Source: Agrocybe praecox
Lineage: Eukaryota > Basidiomycota > Agaricomycetes > Agaricales > Agrocybaceae
Assembly: GCA_964017145.1 (NCBI GenBank)
Contig: OZ024849.1
Coordinates: 682,001 to 746,000 of the forward strand
DNA length: 64,000 nucleotides
Direction: 5' to 3'
Shown here: one piece after another, positions 49,340 through 60,999 of the stretch
How positions within the stretch are numbered: position 1 is the first letter of the stretch
Layout of the letters: every line of letters starts with the position of its first letter
Made by a program: the position numbers and the translations under genes
Notes under the pieces: model-generated
What the model was told of the DNA's origin: nothing
Databases searched by the model: none
What the model saw: only the letters and a program-made list of their open reading frames with translations

Positions 49340-50880
49340 TTGATGTGGGATTACGGAAGAATTGTCGAACCGTTTTCATGACCGGGATCCAATCTTGATT
49401 GAAACGAGGATAACGGTAAAGGGGATGCTGCCCCCTCGTACCCAGGAGGCGGTTCGGTATCCGTGGTATTTCCGCCCCAGAGAGACAAGTGTTCTTGTCT
49501 CGCTTCTAACCGCCTAATCTATTCTTGCAGCAGAGCAAGCTCTTCAGATATCTCACGATTTGTCGTATGAGATGGAGCTAGCAAATGAAGCGGATCTCGT
49601 CGCGTAGATTCGGCGCTTATTTGATTAATGTGAAACACGGCTCATGATGGCAGAATCACTTGGGTCCACAAACTCTCGTGATCGATTCTTTTCCTGAGGA
49701 ACGAATCGCATGCGCGAAAGTCCAAACCCTTTCGTAGTTGTCTGCTCTGATGTCGGGGCATTAACAGACGGGAGAAAGCTGTCAACGTGCATAATGTCGT
49801 TACGGCCTGTGCTCTGAACCATTCTCTCTAGATGAGATACGATGCCGGATCCAGTAGCAGGCGATGAGGCAGATGGACGAAGAGCATCAGTCGAGATGGT
49901 CCTCGTGTCTGACGATGAAGTATAACGTTTCTGGTTTCCCAAGGGATCAGAGTGAAGGGAAGTAGGGAAGGGTTGGACATGTCCGTTAGCATGGGTATGC
50001 TTTTCGATATCCTTGTCCATTTTTTGCGGCGATGTCCGCAACGGTGGTAATACACAAGATGGGCTTTCATGCCAATCAGCAGAATGCCCCCTAAGACACC
50101 GCCAATGATCGACCCAACATGGGGGGTAGACTTCTTTTTCACCGCTGGTTCGGGCGTGCTGGTGTTTGATGTAAAGGATAAAGATGAAGAAGTAAAACTA
50201 AGCCTTTAGAGGAACGTGTCAAGCACAGCCCTGCATGATGTTCATAGATATTTGACTTACAAAATAGTCGGACTGAGAAGCTTATTAGTATTTAATGCAA
50301 CCAAGTTGTCAGATAATCCTCACATAGTTGATGTAGCTTGTGCATATACACGGAACGGGAGTGAGGTCTCGAAGGCTTGAGTGCTGATATTCCTTTGATA
50401 CTAGTATAAGATAAAGATCGTAGGTGAGACAAATTGCAACGCTACTCACGAAACTGGGGTGAATCGAAGGATGTATGTTCTAAAGACACCAATTTAGGAT
50501 CGATGCTGCCAGAGTGAAATAAAGACACTGACCCTGGAGAAATTTGAGGTATAATGAAATCACCATTTCGCTTGCTGATATCGGTGGTAAGAGCCACGAC
50601 TGTGATACTCGCGTCGTCGAGCTTGGTCAGAGCAATGTTGACGATTGTCGTATCCCCTTGTTGAAGCGTAACGCTCTACCGCAATAACTGCCCTGGAGCT
50701 GGATGCGATCCCACATCTACATGGATAAGTAGAGCTAGGGATGCTGTGACGAGATAAAGCAAGATAATGAAGGGCCTTGGGAAGCAATCAGAAAGTAAAT
50801 TAAATTTTATATAATGGTTTCGCAGAGATGCATAAAAACAACATACAACCTAGTCGGCCTCAGCATCTTCGATAGAATTG
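49340..50880 (-). pseudogene. Membrane-protein family member T3, frameshifted
   Basis: Nearly the same length as T2 and collinear with it, including flanks. Lesions: one T is missing from the homopolymer run at about 50021-50026, shifting frame right after the HRRKK stop-transfer; a frame change at about 49640 ends the protein at SRVSH; and a TAG lies within the coiled coil (LLQE-stop-IRRLEARQE, about 49520). The membrane helix (GSIIGGVLGGILLIGM) and the PPPGY-type tail are still visible. The homopolymer frameshift alone could be an assembly error, but with the other two a pseudogene is more likely. Confidence 0.75.
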
Positions 50881-51099
50881 TTCCTCTACAATGAGCGGTA
50901 CGGATGTTGGAGAACTTGTAATTTCAACTACTAGGTTGAGTGTGTTATATGGCTTGAAAGTAAGGAAGAAGGAAGAATGGACATACAATTGGTCACCACG
51001 AAAGGATTATTCACCTCCAGAGCCATGCCTTTAGGACCGGATGGACCTGTCAGTAAATTTTATGTTTGTTCCTTGTTTAACGTTGGTTTAACGGCAACA

Positions 51100-51890
51100 A
51101 AAAACTATTCACGAACAAGCATGGCCACGAGGTTTGGGTAGTGATGCCGCCAATGTTGCTCACGGCTAGAGTAAGTACATAGTATTCAGTTTATATTTAG
51201 CTCATGTTGACGTTGCAAACTTGCACCTCCATCGTTGTGTTCGACGACAAAGGCGCACGCGCGCAATGCTTATGGGCCGGGGCCGGCGTGGGAACGACCT
51301 GACTGATCCCTTCATGCCAACCACTACTCTCACTCTGCCCTTCCTCTCTTCTCGTCGCAGGGATATGTGGCCTCCGGCGAGTATGTGGCCACTGTTGGCT
51401 GGCAGGGAGGGGAGGAGATAAGTGCCTTGGGCAGCAGGATTAGGTGGCGCTGACCAGTAACGAGAGCAGTAAGACAGGAAGTAGGGCTAGCGCGAACGAC
51501 GACGATACCAGCTTGAGCTTGAGGACAAACGCTACGCGAGAGAAGTCCTCAGTTTGCTCTGCCCTTCCTTGTCTTCCTTGCGGCTGCATTTGTTCCCAGT
51601 TTCTGTCCGTCATTCTTCTCTTTTCCTATTTTAACATACCAATAAGTAATCAAAATATAATGTTTTAAATGATATAAATTTTAAACTCATCTCCAGACTT
51701 CTTGATTGTTTGCATTTCTCAGACAAGCATTCGATTTTTTTAAAAACATTTCCCAATAATTCATATAATGTGATGATAAAAAGAAGACTCGTGCATGCCA
51801 CGCGCAGCGATGGCCCCGCAAAAAAAGTTAAAATACAATAGTGGTACTATGTACAGACTATAAATATAAATATCTGGGTAGATGATCAAT
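51100..51890. other. Intergenic stretch
   Basis: Short unrelated plus-strand ORFs only. Nothing recognised beyond the end of the T3 flank duplication. Confidence 0.4.
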
Positions 51891-51892
51891 TT

Positions 51893-54024
51893 CTACGTAC
51901 TACTATTAGCGATAAATGTTATGGTTTTCGCCATCCACCAGTCTTGAGGACTGTCGTCTTCCGAATCGACAACTGGAGACTTGGACCTGAGTCTAACATC
52001 ATCGAACGGAGAAGTTTCCCTGACCATGCTCTCGAACGAGGTCGGACAAGAAGAAAGATACAGCCTGAGGTGAACAACTTTTGGAACCCGTTGTCCTGAA
52101 GGTAAGCAAAAGTGAAGGCGTGCGCTAGATCCGTAGCCAATTATGGTTACCTCCGATGAAGGCAATAAGAGACTATCAGTCTTGACGGTTGACCAATATT
52201 CACCGGCAGCAGCAGGTGGTTGGTATAATTCCTCTTTTTAGACAAGGTTGAGCTTGATGGATAGTAAAATACAAACAATGAGCTCACTGATAGTAAGATC
52301 CATTGGATCAAAATAGAATAGATATGGGTAAAGTTTGACCTTACTGCGATTACGCACGGTCAAACCATACATCTTCGTGTCATTGGAGGTAATCTGGATC
52401 TGTATTTGATCGTCTGCGAGAGTAATCGTATCGGAAGGAATAAGGATTCTATCCTTGCCGTTGTTGCTTTGTTGTATGAGCTCATTGAGTTCGATTTCGA
52501 TTTCTTTAAGGTTGTGTGCGGGATTGCGCGCGAGATTCGAGCGAAAATGAATAAATCGCTCGACCACCTTGCGAATTTTATATTTGTCGTCCATATCTAT
52601 TGTCTCCACCATACAGGGATCTATATAGGTAGTGACAAGCTTGGCACTTTGACGAAACTGAACTTGATCATCCGAAATGTCAAGTCGTAAGTCATAATTC
52701 TCGTTGTCGTCTCCGATACTCAGAGGAAGTAGTGAGTTGATGTCTGACGGGAACATAGACATTAACCAGTCCTTGTCCGGACTGAAAAGCACCGTATTCT
52801 CTCTTGTGGAGCTGTCGACAAGCTTACAGTAGAAAGACGAAGGCGGAAAATGAGGTGAATCCAAAATTGGATCACAGAGAAGGATCGAGAAGAATTTCTC
52901 CACAGAAGCCACCTCAAGATTCCCCGAGGGAGGATTGATTCGACGATTACTGAGATTAGTTGCATGCATAGATAACTTGTCTCCTTCGACAATGCCCTGT
53001 GCTGATCCCGCGTAAAGGATAATTGAACCGTCAGGAAGGGATCTTGTTAAAACAAGCGAGGGATCGCCAGCAAGGGCAGGGCCACAATTGAAAAGTGGCC
53101 GCTGAAGGCGTGCCCCTTCGCAATGTGCTGTTTGCCTTGATAATCCCATGAATATTGTTTAAATATCGTTTATTTGGTGATAATAAACGTACATGTTAGG
53201 TAGTCCCTTGAGTTGATGCATGAGCGACATGTATGTTAGGTACTCTGCGTTATGACTGTTTAAAACTTCCAATAGCCGTGAAGTGAAGAGTCCGGCTTTC
53301 ATGGAACCGTCTTCGAGTGCTTGCTTACGACTGCCACAGGCGGTAATCACAGTGTACAGCTCTCGATCCTCGGAAAATATGGCAGAAGAAGTCCTGCAAC
53401 TAGGTTCTTTCTGGGTCGTACTCTTCCGTCTCTTGATTGTTGCTCTGGGTTGAAGCATACCGGTGGAGTGACAACAGTCGAGGAAAATCGTCTGACACAA
53501 AATGCAATAAGTCTAGACAACTTTTTCGAAAAAAAGAAAGCAAGGCTCACAATATTTCCCCCTTTGTCCCTCGATAGTTCCATAAGAAGTTCCGCTAAGA
53601 AATGCCCGTATATCCCTTCAACTGCCAAGTCGGTGCGTCCTTTCCTGGCCCTACGTCCATTCCTGGAGGGCATCTTCACATCAATATCGCTGGGACATAT
53701 CATCTGCGTCCCTTTGCTTGTCCAGTCCCCATGACCGGCAAAGTAGATGATGATGACGGCCTTGTGTTTCTTGATCTTGGGGTGGCTTTTCAACCAGAAA
53801 ATGGACCTGATAATTTCATCTCGCGATGCGTTCTCGTCGCGCAGGTTATAGATATTGTCAGACGGGACGCCTAAATTGTGCGATAAGTAGTTGTTGAACT
53901 TGTCGGCGTCTTCAGCGGCACCGCAGAGGTTTGTATACGAAGAAGACCCATATTTGTTGATGCCAATGACAACAGCAAATATTGTTTTTTTCGCATTCTT
54001 ATCGGAAGAGGATCGTTTGCGCAT
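51893..54024 (-). CDS. Caspase-like (peptidase C14 p20) protein C4, 653 aa
   Basis: Exons 53551-54024, 53193-53491, 52288-53135 and 51893-52233 total 654 codons with phases 0, 2, 1. The start at 54024 (MRKRSSSDKNAKK) matches C1 and C3; an upstream in-frame ATG at 54069 would add 15 residues. It has GAAEDADKFNNYL, IIIYFAGHGDW (His), TIFLDCCHSTGM (Cys) and a small insertion in exon 1 (NGRRARKGRTD). The C-terminal module has an extra residue in VTIIGYGSS and a longer end (ITFIANSST). Very close to C3. A hAT-type element lies about 440 bp upstream of the start. Confidence 0.9.
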
Positions 54025-54464
54025 GACAAGGGGGTTTGAAGGAAAGAGAAGAGTAAACCTTTTGGCCAATATGTAGACATAGGGTATATGGGATAATTGT
54101 GGACCACAGCTTCTTCATTAATCGTAGGCTGATCCATATTGGAAAAGTGCGCCCCTTGTAAGGTAGGAAGAAAAGATGGACAACATATGGTGACTCCTCA
54201 GCTTCACATTCGCACACTCGTGACAAAGGTTTAAAATATCGTTTATTATCACAGCAGCGCTTTAACGGAGAAGTTAACTTGAAGTGCCAGCAAGGCAACT
54301 ATCGGACGTGTACGCGGAGTATGGGGACACTTGAATTATGGTGGTTCGGAGGTGGTGTCAAGTTCTGGTCAAGCAACAGTCCAACGCCGGCCTCAGGCCT
54401 CAGTGTTGACCAGACGGAACGTTTCTAGTACCCGACTACCGAAATCACTTGACGAGTTTCCGCC

Positions 54465-55354
54465 TAGTGTTGCCGCGGTTCGGCTCGCGCAGACTAGTCG
54501 TTGAAGCGGAGCGAAAATGAGTCGAGCGGAGCCGAGCTGACAACTCAACATTTCGGCCTGACTTCCGAGTCGAGTGTAGCGCGCTCCGAGCGGCTTCCAA
54601 CCGAATGGAGTCGTGACTCGTGGCCAAATCGGGAATGTTCGGGACATTCACGAAATCCGCCTCTCCTGTCCATCCCTTGCTCGTCCTTTCCACGTTGTTC
54701 GCGCATTTGGCCACATTTCTCGCCTGTATATCACTTCTAATAATTTATGTCTTCTCTGATTGGCCACTTCACTTGTATATGCACTGTAAATCATGCAAAA
54801 CATAGGGTTTTGTTCCTCACACACCAATGAAGCTATCCCTGGCCACGGGTAGTAGAAAATTGAGCTTAGGCACTAAGTTATTTAACATATACTCGATGTA
54901 TTAAATTTTAAAAGAATAATATGGGGCTTCAAATGGCTCAAATTAAAGCATATATGGCTTTTGAGATTATTTTTTTGTTTTCGGGGTTTTCGGCCCGACT
55001 AAGTATACCTCCGGTCCGGCATTCTAACCCCAGTACCCCCTTGACCATGTTTTGGATTTTTTCAGTCAGGACAAAGATAAATGAGCAGTTAGAGGCGTTC
55101 AAACATCTCCCAGACAAGTATTCCTAGGTTTGTTAACAATAATATCTAGTTTGAATGCAATTCAAAAGGAAATTGTTAATAAATTTTGCATCTTGCCATT
55201 TTTGGATACCGAGTCGCGACTTAGTCGTGAGCAAGTCGGAGTCGTGATAAGCGAGTCGGCTCATTAGCGGTTTCGCTCGGCTTCACGGCTTATTTGACTC
55301 AGGTAGTCATGGAAGCGAAGTTTAGCTGAGCGGAGTTGAACCGCGGCAACACTA
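54465..55354. mobile_element. Non-autonomous hAT-type transposon, 890 bp
   Basis: Terminal inverted repeats of 17 bp are perfect: TAGTGTTGCCGCGGTTC at 54465-54481 and its reverse complement at 55338-55354. The element is flanked by a perfect 8-bp direct repeat, TTTCCGCC, at 54457-54464 and 55355-55362. An 8-bp duplication with TAGTGTTG-like ends is the hallmark of the hAT superfamily. Subterminal regions are dense in GAGTCG and GCGGAG words in both orientations, as in hAT transposase binding regions. No transposase ORF is present. It lies between C4 and C5. Confidence 0.9.
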
Positions 55355-55626
55355 TTTCCGCCGGACACACGTGACTGCCTATTTAGGAATTTCGAAAACG
55401 ACGAAGAACAGAGGCTGCGTGCGCTCTATCGTGACCTGTCTTTTGACAAATCGTCTCGCTAAATTTGATATGCTTTTCGACTTTGCAAAGGAAGTAGTAA
55501 ATAATCATTATTATTTTCTCAGGCATTTACTTGAAGATTAGATACGTCGAACAAGTTCCAAAAGAGATTTCTTGCATAAAAGAAAGGATAATAATACAAT
55601 TACTTGAGGTACACAAAGACGGTGCT

Positions 55627-57729
55627 TCACCGGAAAACAAATGTTATAGTTTTGACTACCCATTTATCTTTGGGAGTAGTGCCGACGTGAGTCTCTGGAA
55701 ATGCACCTCTCTCTCTGACATCATCAAATGGAGAGGTCTCTCTGACCATGCTCTCGAATGACGCTGGGGAAGAAGAAAGGTATAGCCTGAGGTGAGCAAT
55801 CGCTTCGCGTTGCCCAGGAAGTAGGTAAAATCCAAAGCGTTTTCCATGAAAGGAACCACACCCATAGCCAACGGTCAGACCTGACGAAGGCAATAATGGG
55901 CTATCTGCCATGTTCGTTAATCCGTATTCACCCGCGCCTGTAGGAGGATGGTATAATTCGGCTTTTCAACCAAAGGTCAGTTTCACGGAAATAAATATAG
56001 ATATGAGAAAGACTAACTGATTGTAAGATCCATTGGATCGAAACAATAGAGATATGGGTAGAGTTTAACCTTGCCACGATTGAGCACCGTCAGACCATAT
56101 GTCTGCGTTTCGCTAGCACCAATGTCGATGATGGAATGGTCACCAAGTATCTTGGTATTGGAAGGAATAAATGTATTTTGCGATTGCTCCGTGAGCTCGT
56201 CAAGTTCGAGGCCAACATCGCCGAGTTTGTGTGAAGAGCTGCGCGCCAAATTGGAGTAAAAATGGATGAATCGCTCGACTACACCGCGGATTGTAAGTAT
56301 ATTATCCTTGTCGACAGTCTCACGCATGTGAGGGTCCACAGACGTGGTGATGAGCTTCGTGCTTTGCCAAAAGTGGACTTGCCCATCGAGAACTTCGAGT
56401 CGTAAGTCGTAATTCTTGGCATTGCCCGTGATGTTCAAAGATAGTCGTGATTGAATATCAGGGGGGAAAATAGATTTCAGCCAACGCTTTTCAGGGCTAT
56501 AGAGCACTGTATTCCTCCTTCTCCCCATGGAGGTGTCGGTAAGCTTGCAATAGAAATGCGATGGCAGGACTTTTGGTAGATCGCCATTTGACTCGGCGTG
56601 AAGGATCGATGAGAATTCCTTGGCAGAGGTCACCACGAGCGTTCCCAAAGAGGGATTGACCTCGGCATCGCTGAGCATATTTCCATGCATAGAGAGGCGA
56701 TCTCCTTCAACAATGCCCTGTGATGAACCTGCGAAAAGGGTGATCTGACCGTTCGAAGAGCATCTCGTCAACACAAATGAAGGATCTCCAGCAAGATTTT
56801 CGTCGACATTGAAAAGTGGGCGATGAAGGCGACTTCCTTCGCAATGCGCTATTTGCCTAAATAATATTACGGTTGTTATGTTATTATCGACAACTAGAAG
56901 GAATAGACGCACCTGCCAGGCATCGTCCCAAGTTGATTGATGAGCGATATATACGTCAAGGACTTTGAACCGCCGCTGTTCAGGATTTCCAATAAACGTG
57001 AAGTGAAGCATCCGGACTTCTTGGACGCAATTTCGAATGCCTGTTCACGACTTCCAGAGGCAGTGATGACAGTGTACAGCCCCTGATTCTCGACGAAGAT
57101 AGCAGGAAACGTCAAGTCAGGTCCCGTCCGTGTCGGTACCCGGCTTTTGATAGTCGCTTCGGGGTGAAGCATACCGGTTGAGTAGCAACAATCGAGGAAG
57201 ATCGTCTGAACGAGTAACATGATAAGTTTGTAATGTCTATTTTGATTTTATGCCACAGACTCACGATATTGTTTCCTTTGGCTCTTGATAGATCCCTGAA
57301 ACGTTTTGCCAACATTGTGCCCGACAACCCTGGTACCAGCTTGGTCTCTCCGTTCCTAGATGGTATCTTGGTGTTAATATCGCTGGGGCATATCATCTGC
57401 ACCCTGCTCTCTGTCAGTTGCCCATGACCCGCAAAGTAGATGACGATTATGGCTTCATCTTTCCCGCTACTGGTGTGATCTTCCAGCCAGACTAAGGACC
57501 TGATGATTTTATCTCGAGACGCTCTCTCATTCCGTAGATTGTAGATGTTGCCAGATGGTACCCCCAAGTTTTGTGTCAAATAGTTGCTGAATCTATCAGC
57601 GTCCTCGGCCGCGCCATAAAGGTCCGGTTTGGAGGGAGAACTATATCTGTTAATGCCAATAACAGCAGCATATATTGGCTTTTTCACAGCAGTGTCCAAA
57701 GAAGAGAGTTGTTTAGTAAGTGAGCCCAT
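55627..57729 (-). CDS. Caspase-like (peptidase C14 p20) protein C5, 643 aa
   Basis: Exons 57265-57729, 56913-57205, 56018-56856 and 55627-55961 total 644 codons with phases 0, 2, 1. Motifs: PIYAAVIGINRYSS, GAAEDADRFSNYL, IVIYFAGHGQL (His), TIFLDCCYSTGM (Cys; Tyr replaces the His of C1-C4 after DCC). The p20 second half (YTVITASGSREQAFE) resembles C1, C3 and C4. The C-terminal half (ITLFAGSSQGIVEGDRL, NAKNYDLRLEVLDGQVHFW) is nearly the same as in C6. The last exon ends WVVKTITFVFR. The start at 57729 is preferred over 57753 by paralogue alignment. Confidence 0.9.
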
Positions 57730-57759
57730 GATGAAAGAGTGTTTGAACGTCATTCACTT

Positions 57760-58900
57760 TTTAAACTCGAACCAAGCAATCATGACATTCCTTCCAGCGG
57801 ATATGAATGCTGCAGTTCGACCAAGGCAAGGAATACACCGAAAAAACGCGGTTTTTACATACGCAACCGATTGCAAGAGGCGATACACAGGTGACAGGAT
57901 ATCTTGATAACTTAAAACTTACACAGTGAATGATGAATCATTGAATCAAAATCAAATGATTCGGACTTCAACGTTCAACTTCGTTTCCGCTAGGTTTTCA
58001 CGTGATCAATGATGTCAGCTGTGGATATTAATAGTACTAGCGCATACTACATGAGCCCTTTTGTTCTCAACGTTTAAATGTCAAAATTATGAGTCGAGCC
58101 CCCAGGGCCCCAATCCTTGCCATTAGAAGAGCTTGCCTTTTTGTTGGAGCGAGGGTAACTATTCTTGGAGCTTCCGTTACGGAAATAACACACACCGCCT
58201 CAGGCAAAGTGAATGATGCGAGAGTGCCTTTAATTAATAAGTACAATGATCAAGATGGCTCGATGATCGTTTCCTGATTCCGCGCCAATCAAAGGCCCAA
58301 ACGTAAACGCATCTCTTTGACTGCGAAGAAAACGTTGCTCTATTCAACCTTGCCGATTATATCCAATATCGTTTTCCGCAACATCCTGACATCTGTCATC
58401 AGCGCTCATTTAAAGAAATCGGCTAGAATTTAGGTATGCCGAGACATGACATTTCTACAGGCACTGCTGGCGCCGAATTGTCTGTTTATGCAAGAAACAT
58501 ATACGTATATTAAGTTACACGTCTTGTGTTTCTTTTACCTGTTTCTGACTCTAATGAATACATGAATGCGTCGGGGATGTCAAATATGGTATGCCTGAGC
58601 CTCTGTTCGCATCTTTAAAAAAAGAAATTAACAAAGGACGTGCAGTTTATTACTATTTTATTCAATAAATAGCTATCGGCGCCAGCAGTGAGGGAAAAAT
58701 ACATAGCGCTTAAAATATTATCTAGCAGGTTCCAAGTCCAAATGTACATATACAAATAAGTTGATGAAGTGGTTAACAAGAGTCGAATAATTAATGAACT
58801 GATTGTCAAATTTAAATAAAAGTAAGGCTTTATCAACACACTACGATAGCCAATTCAGCACGTAAAAATTCATAAGCAAGGCCTTAGCCGTGGTAGTTCC
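57760..58900. other. Intergenic stretch between C5 and C6
   Basis: AT-rich in 58.5-58.85 kb. No gene, repeat or RNA recognised. Confidence 0.45.
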
Positions 58901-60993
58901 CTACCGGAAAATGAGTGTCATGGTTTTCACCATCCATTCGTCTTTGAGAGAAGCGCCGACATGCTTCTCCGTAAATACCGCTCTCTCTCTGACATCATCA
59001 AATGGAGAAGTCTCTCTGACCATGCTCTCAAATGAGGCAGGAGAGGAGGAAAGGTATAGCCTGAGGTAAGCAATCGCTTCTCGTTGCCCAGGAAGTAGGT
59101 AAAATCCAAAGCGGCTTCCGTGAGCGCTGTCAGACCCGTAGCCAATGGTTAAAATTGAGGAAGGTAATAAGGGGCTATCTGCCTTGTTGGTTATCCCATA
59201 TTCACCTGCAGCGGTAGGCGGATGGTATAGTTCCGCTTTTCAACCAAATGTAAGTTTCACGAAAATAAATATACAGATATGGGAAAGACTCACTGATAGT
59301 AAGATCCATTGGGTCGAAGCAATAGAGATATGGGTAGAGTTTAACCTTGCCACGATTGAGCACCGTCAGACCATATGTCTGCGTTTCGCTAGCACCAATG
59401 TCGATGATGGAATGGTCACCAAGTGTCTTGGTATTGGAAGGAATAAATATGTTTTGCGATTGCTCCGTGAGCTCGTCAAGTTCGATGCCAACATCGCCGA
59501 GTTTGTGCGAAGAGCTGCGCACCAAATTGGAGTAAAAATGGATGAATCGCTCGACTACACCGCGGATTGTAAGTATATCATCCTTGTCGACAGTCTCACG
59601 CATGTGAGGGTCCACAGAAGTGGTGATGAGCTTCGTGCTTTGCCAAAAGTGTACTTGTCCATCGAGAACTTCGAGTCGTAAGTCGTAATTTTTGGCATTT
59701 CCCGTGATGTTCAAAGATAGTTGTGATTGAATATCAGGCGAAAAAATAGATTCCAGCCAATTGCTGTCAGGGCTATAGAGCACTGTCTTCTCCCTTCTCC
59801 CCATGGAGGTGTCGGTAAGCTTGCAGTAGAAAAGCGATGCCAGGACTTCTGGCAGATCGCCATTTGACCCGGCGTGGAGGGTCGATGAGAATTCCTTCGC
59901 AGAGGTCACCACGAGCGTTCCCAAAGAGGGATTGACTCCGAGATCGCTGAGCATATTTCCATGCACAGATAGGCGATCTCCTTCAACAATGCCCTGTGAT
60001 GAACCTGCGAAAAGGGTGATCAAGCCGTTCGACGAGCGCCTCGTTAGAACAAATGAGGGATCTCCGGTAAGAGCTCGGCCATCACTGAAAAGAAGGCGAT
60101 GTAGACGACTTCCTTCACAATGGGGTATTTGCCTGAATGGATAGCCACGTTTAACACATTATTGTTAAGCAAAAAAGGAATAAGCTCACTGGCTAGGCAT
60201 CCCCTCAAGCTGATGCATGAGAGACATGTACGTGAGGTATTGAGACTTGGGAGCCCTAAGAACTTCTAACAGCCGAGAAGTGAAGAATCCGGATTGCGAG
60301 GAAATACGTTCGGACGCTTTCATGTCTCTTTCAGAGGCTGTGATCACAGTGTATCGCTCCCAATCCTTGACAAATATAGCGGGAACATGCGATGAATGAT
60401 ATTCATTCTCTGTTCCAACCCGTCTTCTAATTGTTGTTCCAGGATGAATCATTCCGGTGGAGTAGCAACAGTCAAGAAAAATCGTCTGAAATAAAATATG
60501 AAAAGTTTGTCATATAATTTCTTATTGTATAGAAAAGACGCACAATGTTGTCTCCGATGGCCTCCGATAATTCTGCAAGCAGCTCTGCCAACAGTCCGCC
60601 CGATATGCCTTCCACGGGCGTGGTGTCACCTTGACCGGATGATATATCCATGTCGATATCGCTGGGACATATCATTTTCCTTGTCCGGCCCCCATGGCCA
60701 GCGAAGTATACGATAATTGCTGCTTCATCTTTCCTGATTCCAGGACGGTCCTTCAACAGGCGAATAGAGTGAATGATTTCCTTTCGCGATGCCTTCTCAT
60801 CCCGTAGACTGACGACGTTGTCAGTCGGGACCCCCAAATCGTGCGTTAAGTAGTTTTCGAACCTATCGGCGTCCTTGGTTGCGCCGTAGAGGTCTGGCTT
60901 TGAGGGAGAAGCATAACAGTCAATGCCTATGATGACTGCATATATAGGGCTTTTCCGAATATTGTCTAGAGAGGAGAGTTTAGGAGGGCCCAT
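58901..60993 (-). CDS. Caspase-like (peptidase C14 p20) protein C6, 639 aa, mosaic
   Basis: Exons 60544-60993, 60190-60485, 59294-60132 and 58901-59235 total 640 codons with phases 0, 2, 1; exon 4 was read through codon by codon without a stop. Motifs: PIYAVIIGIDCYASP, GATKDADRFENYL, IIVYFAGHGGR (His), TIFLDCCYSTGM (Cys). Exon 2 (KDWERYTVITASERDMKASE) resembles C2, while exons 3-4 are nearly identical to C5, suggesting gene conversion or unequal crossing over. Ends KTMTLIFR. It is the 5'-most gene of the array in transcription direction. Confidence 0.9.
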
Positions 60994-60999
60994 GAAGGA

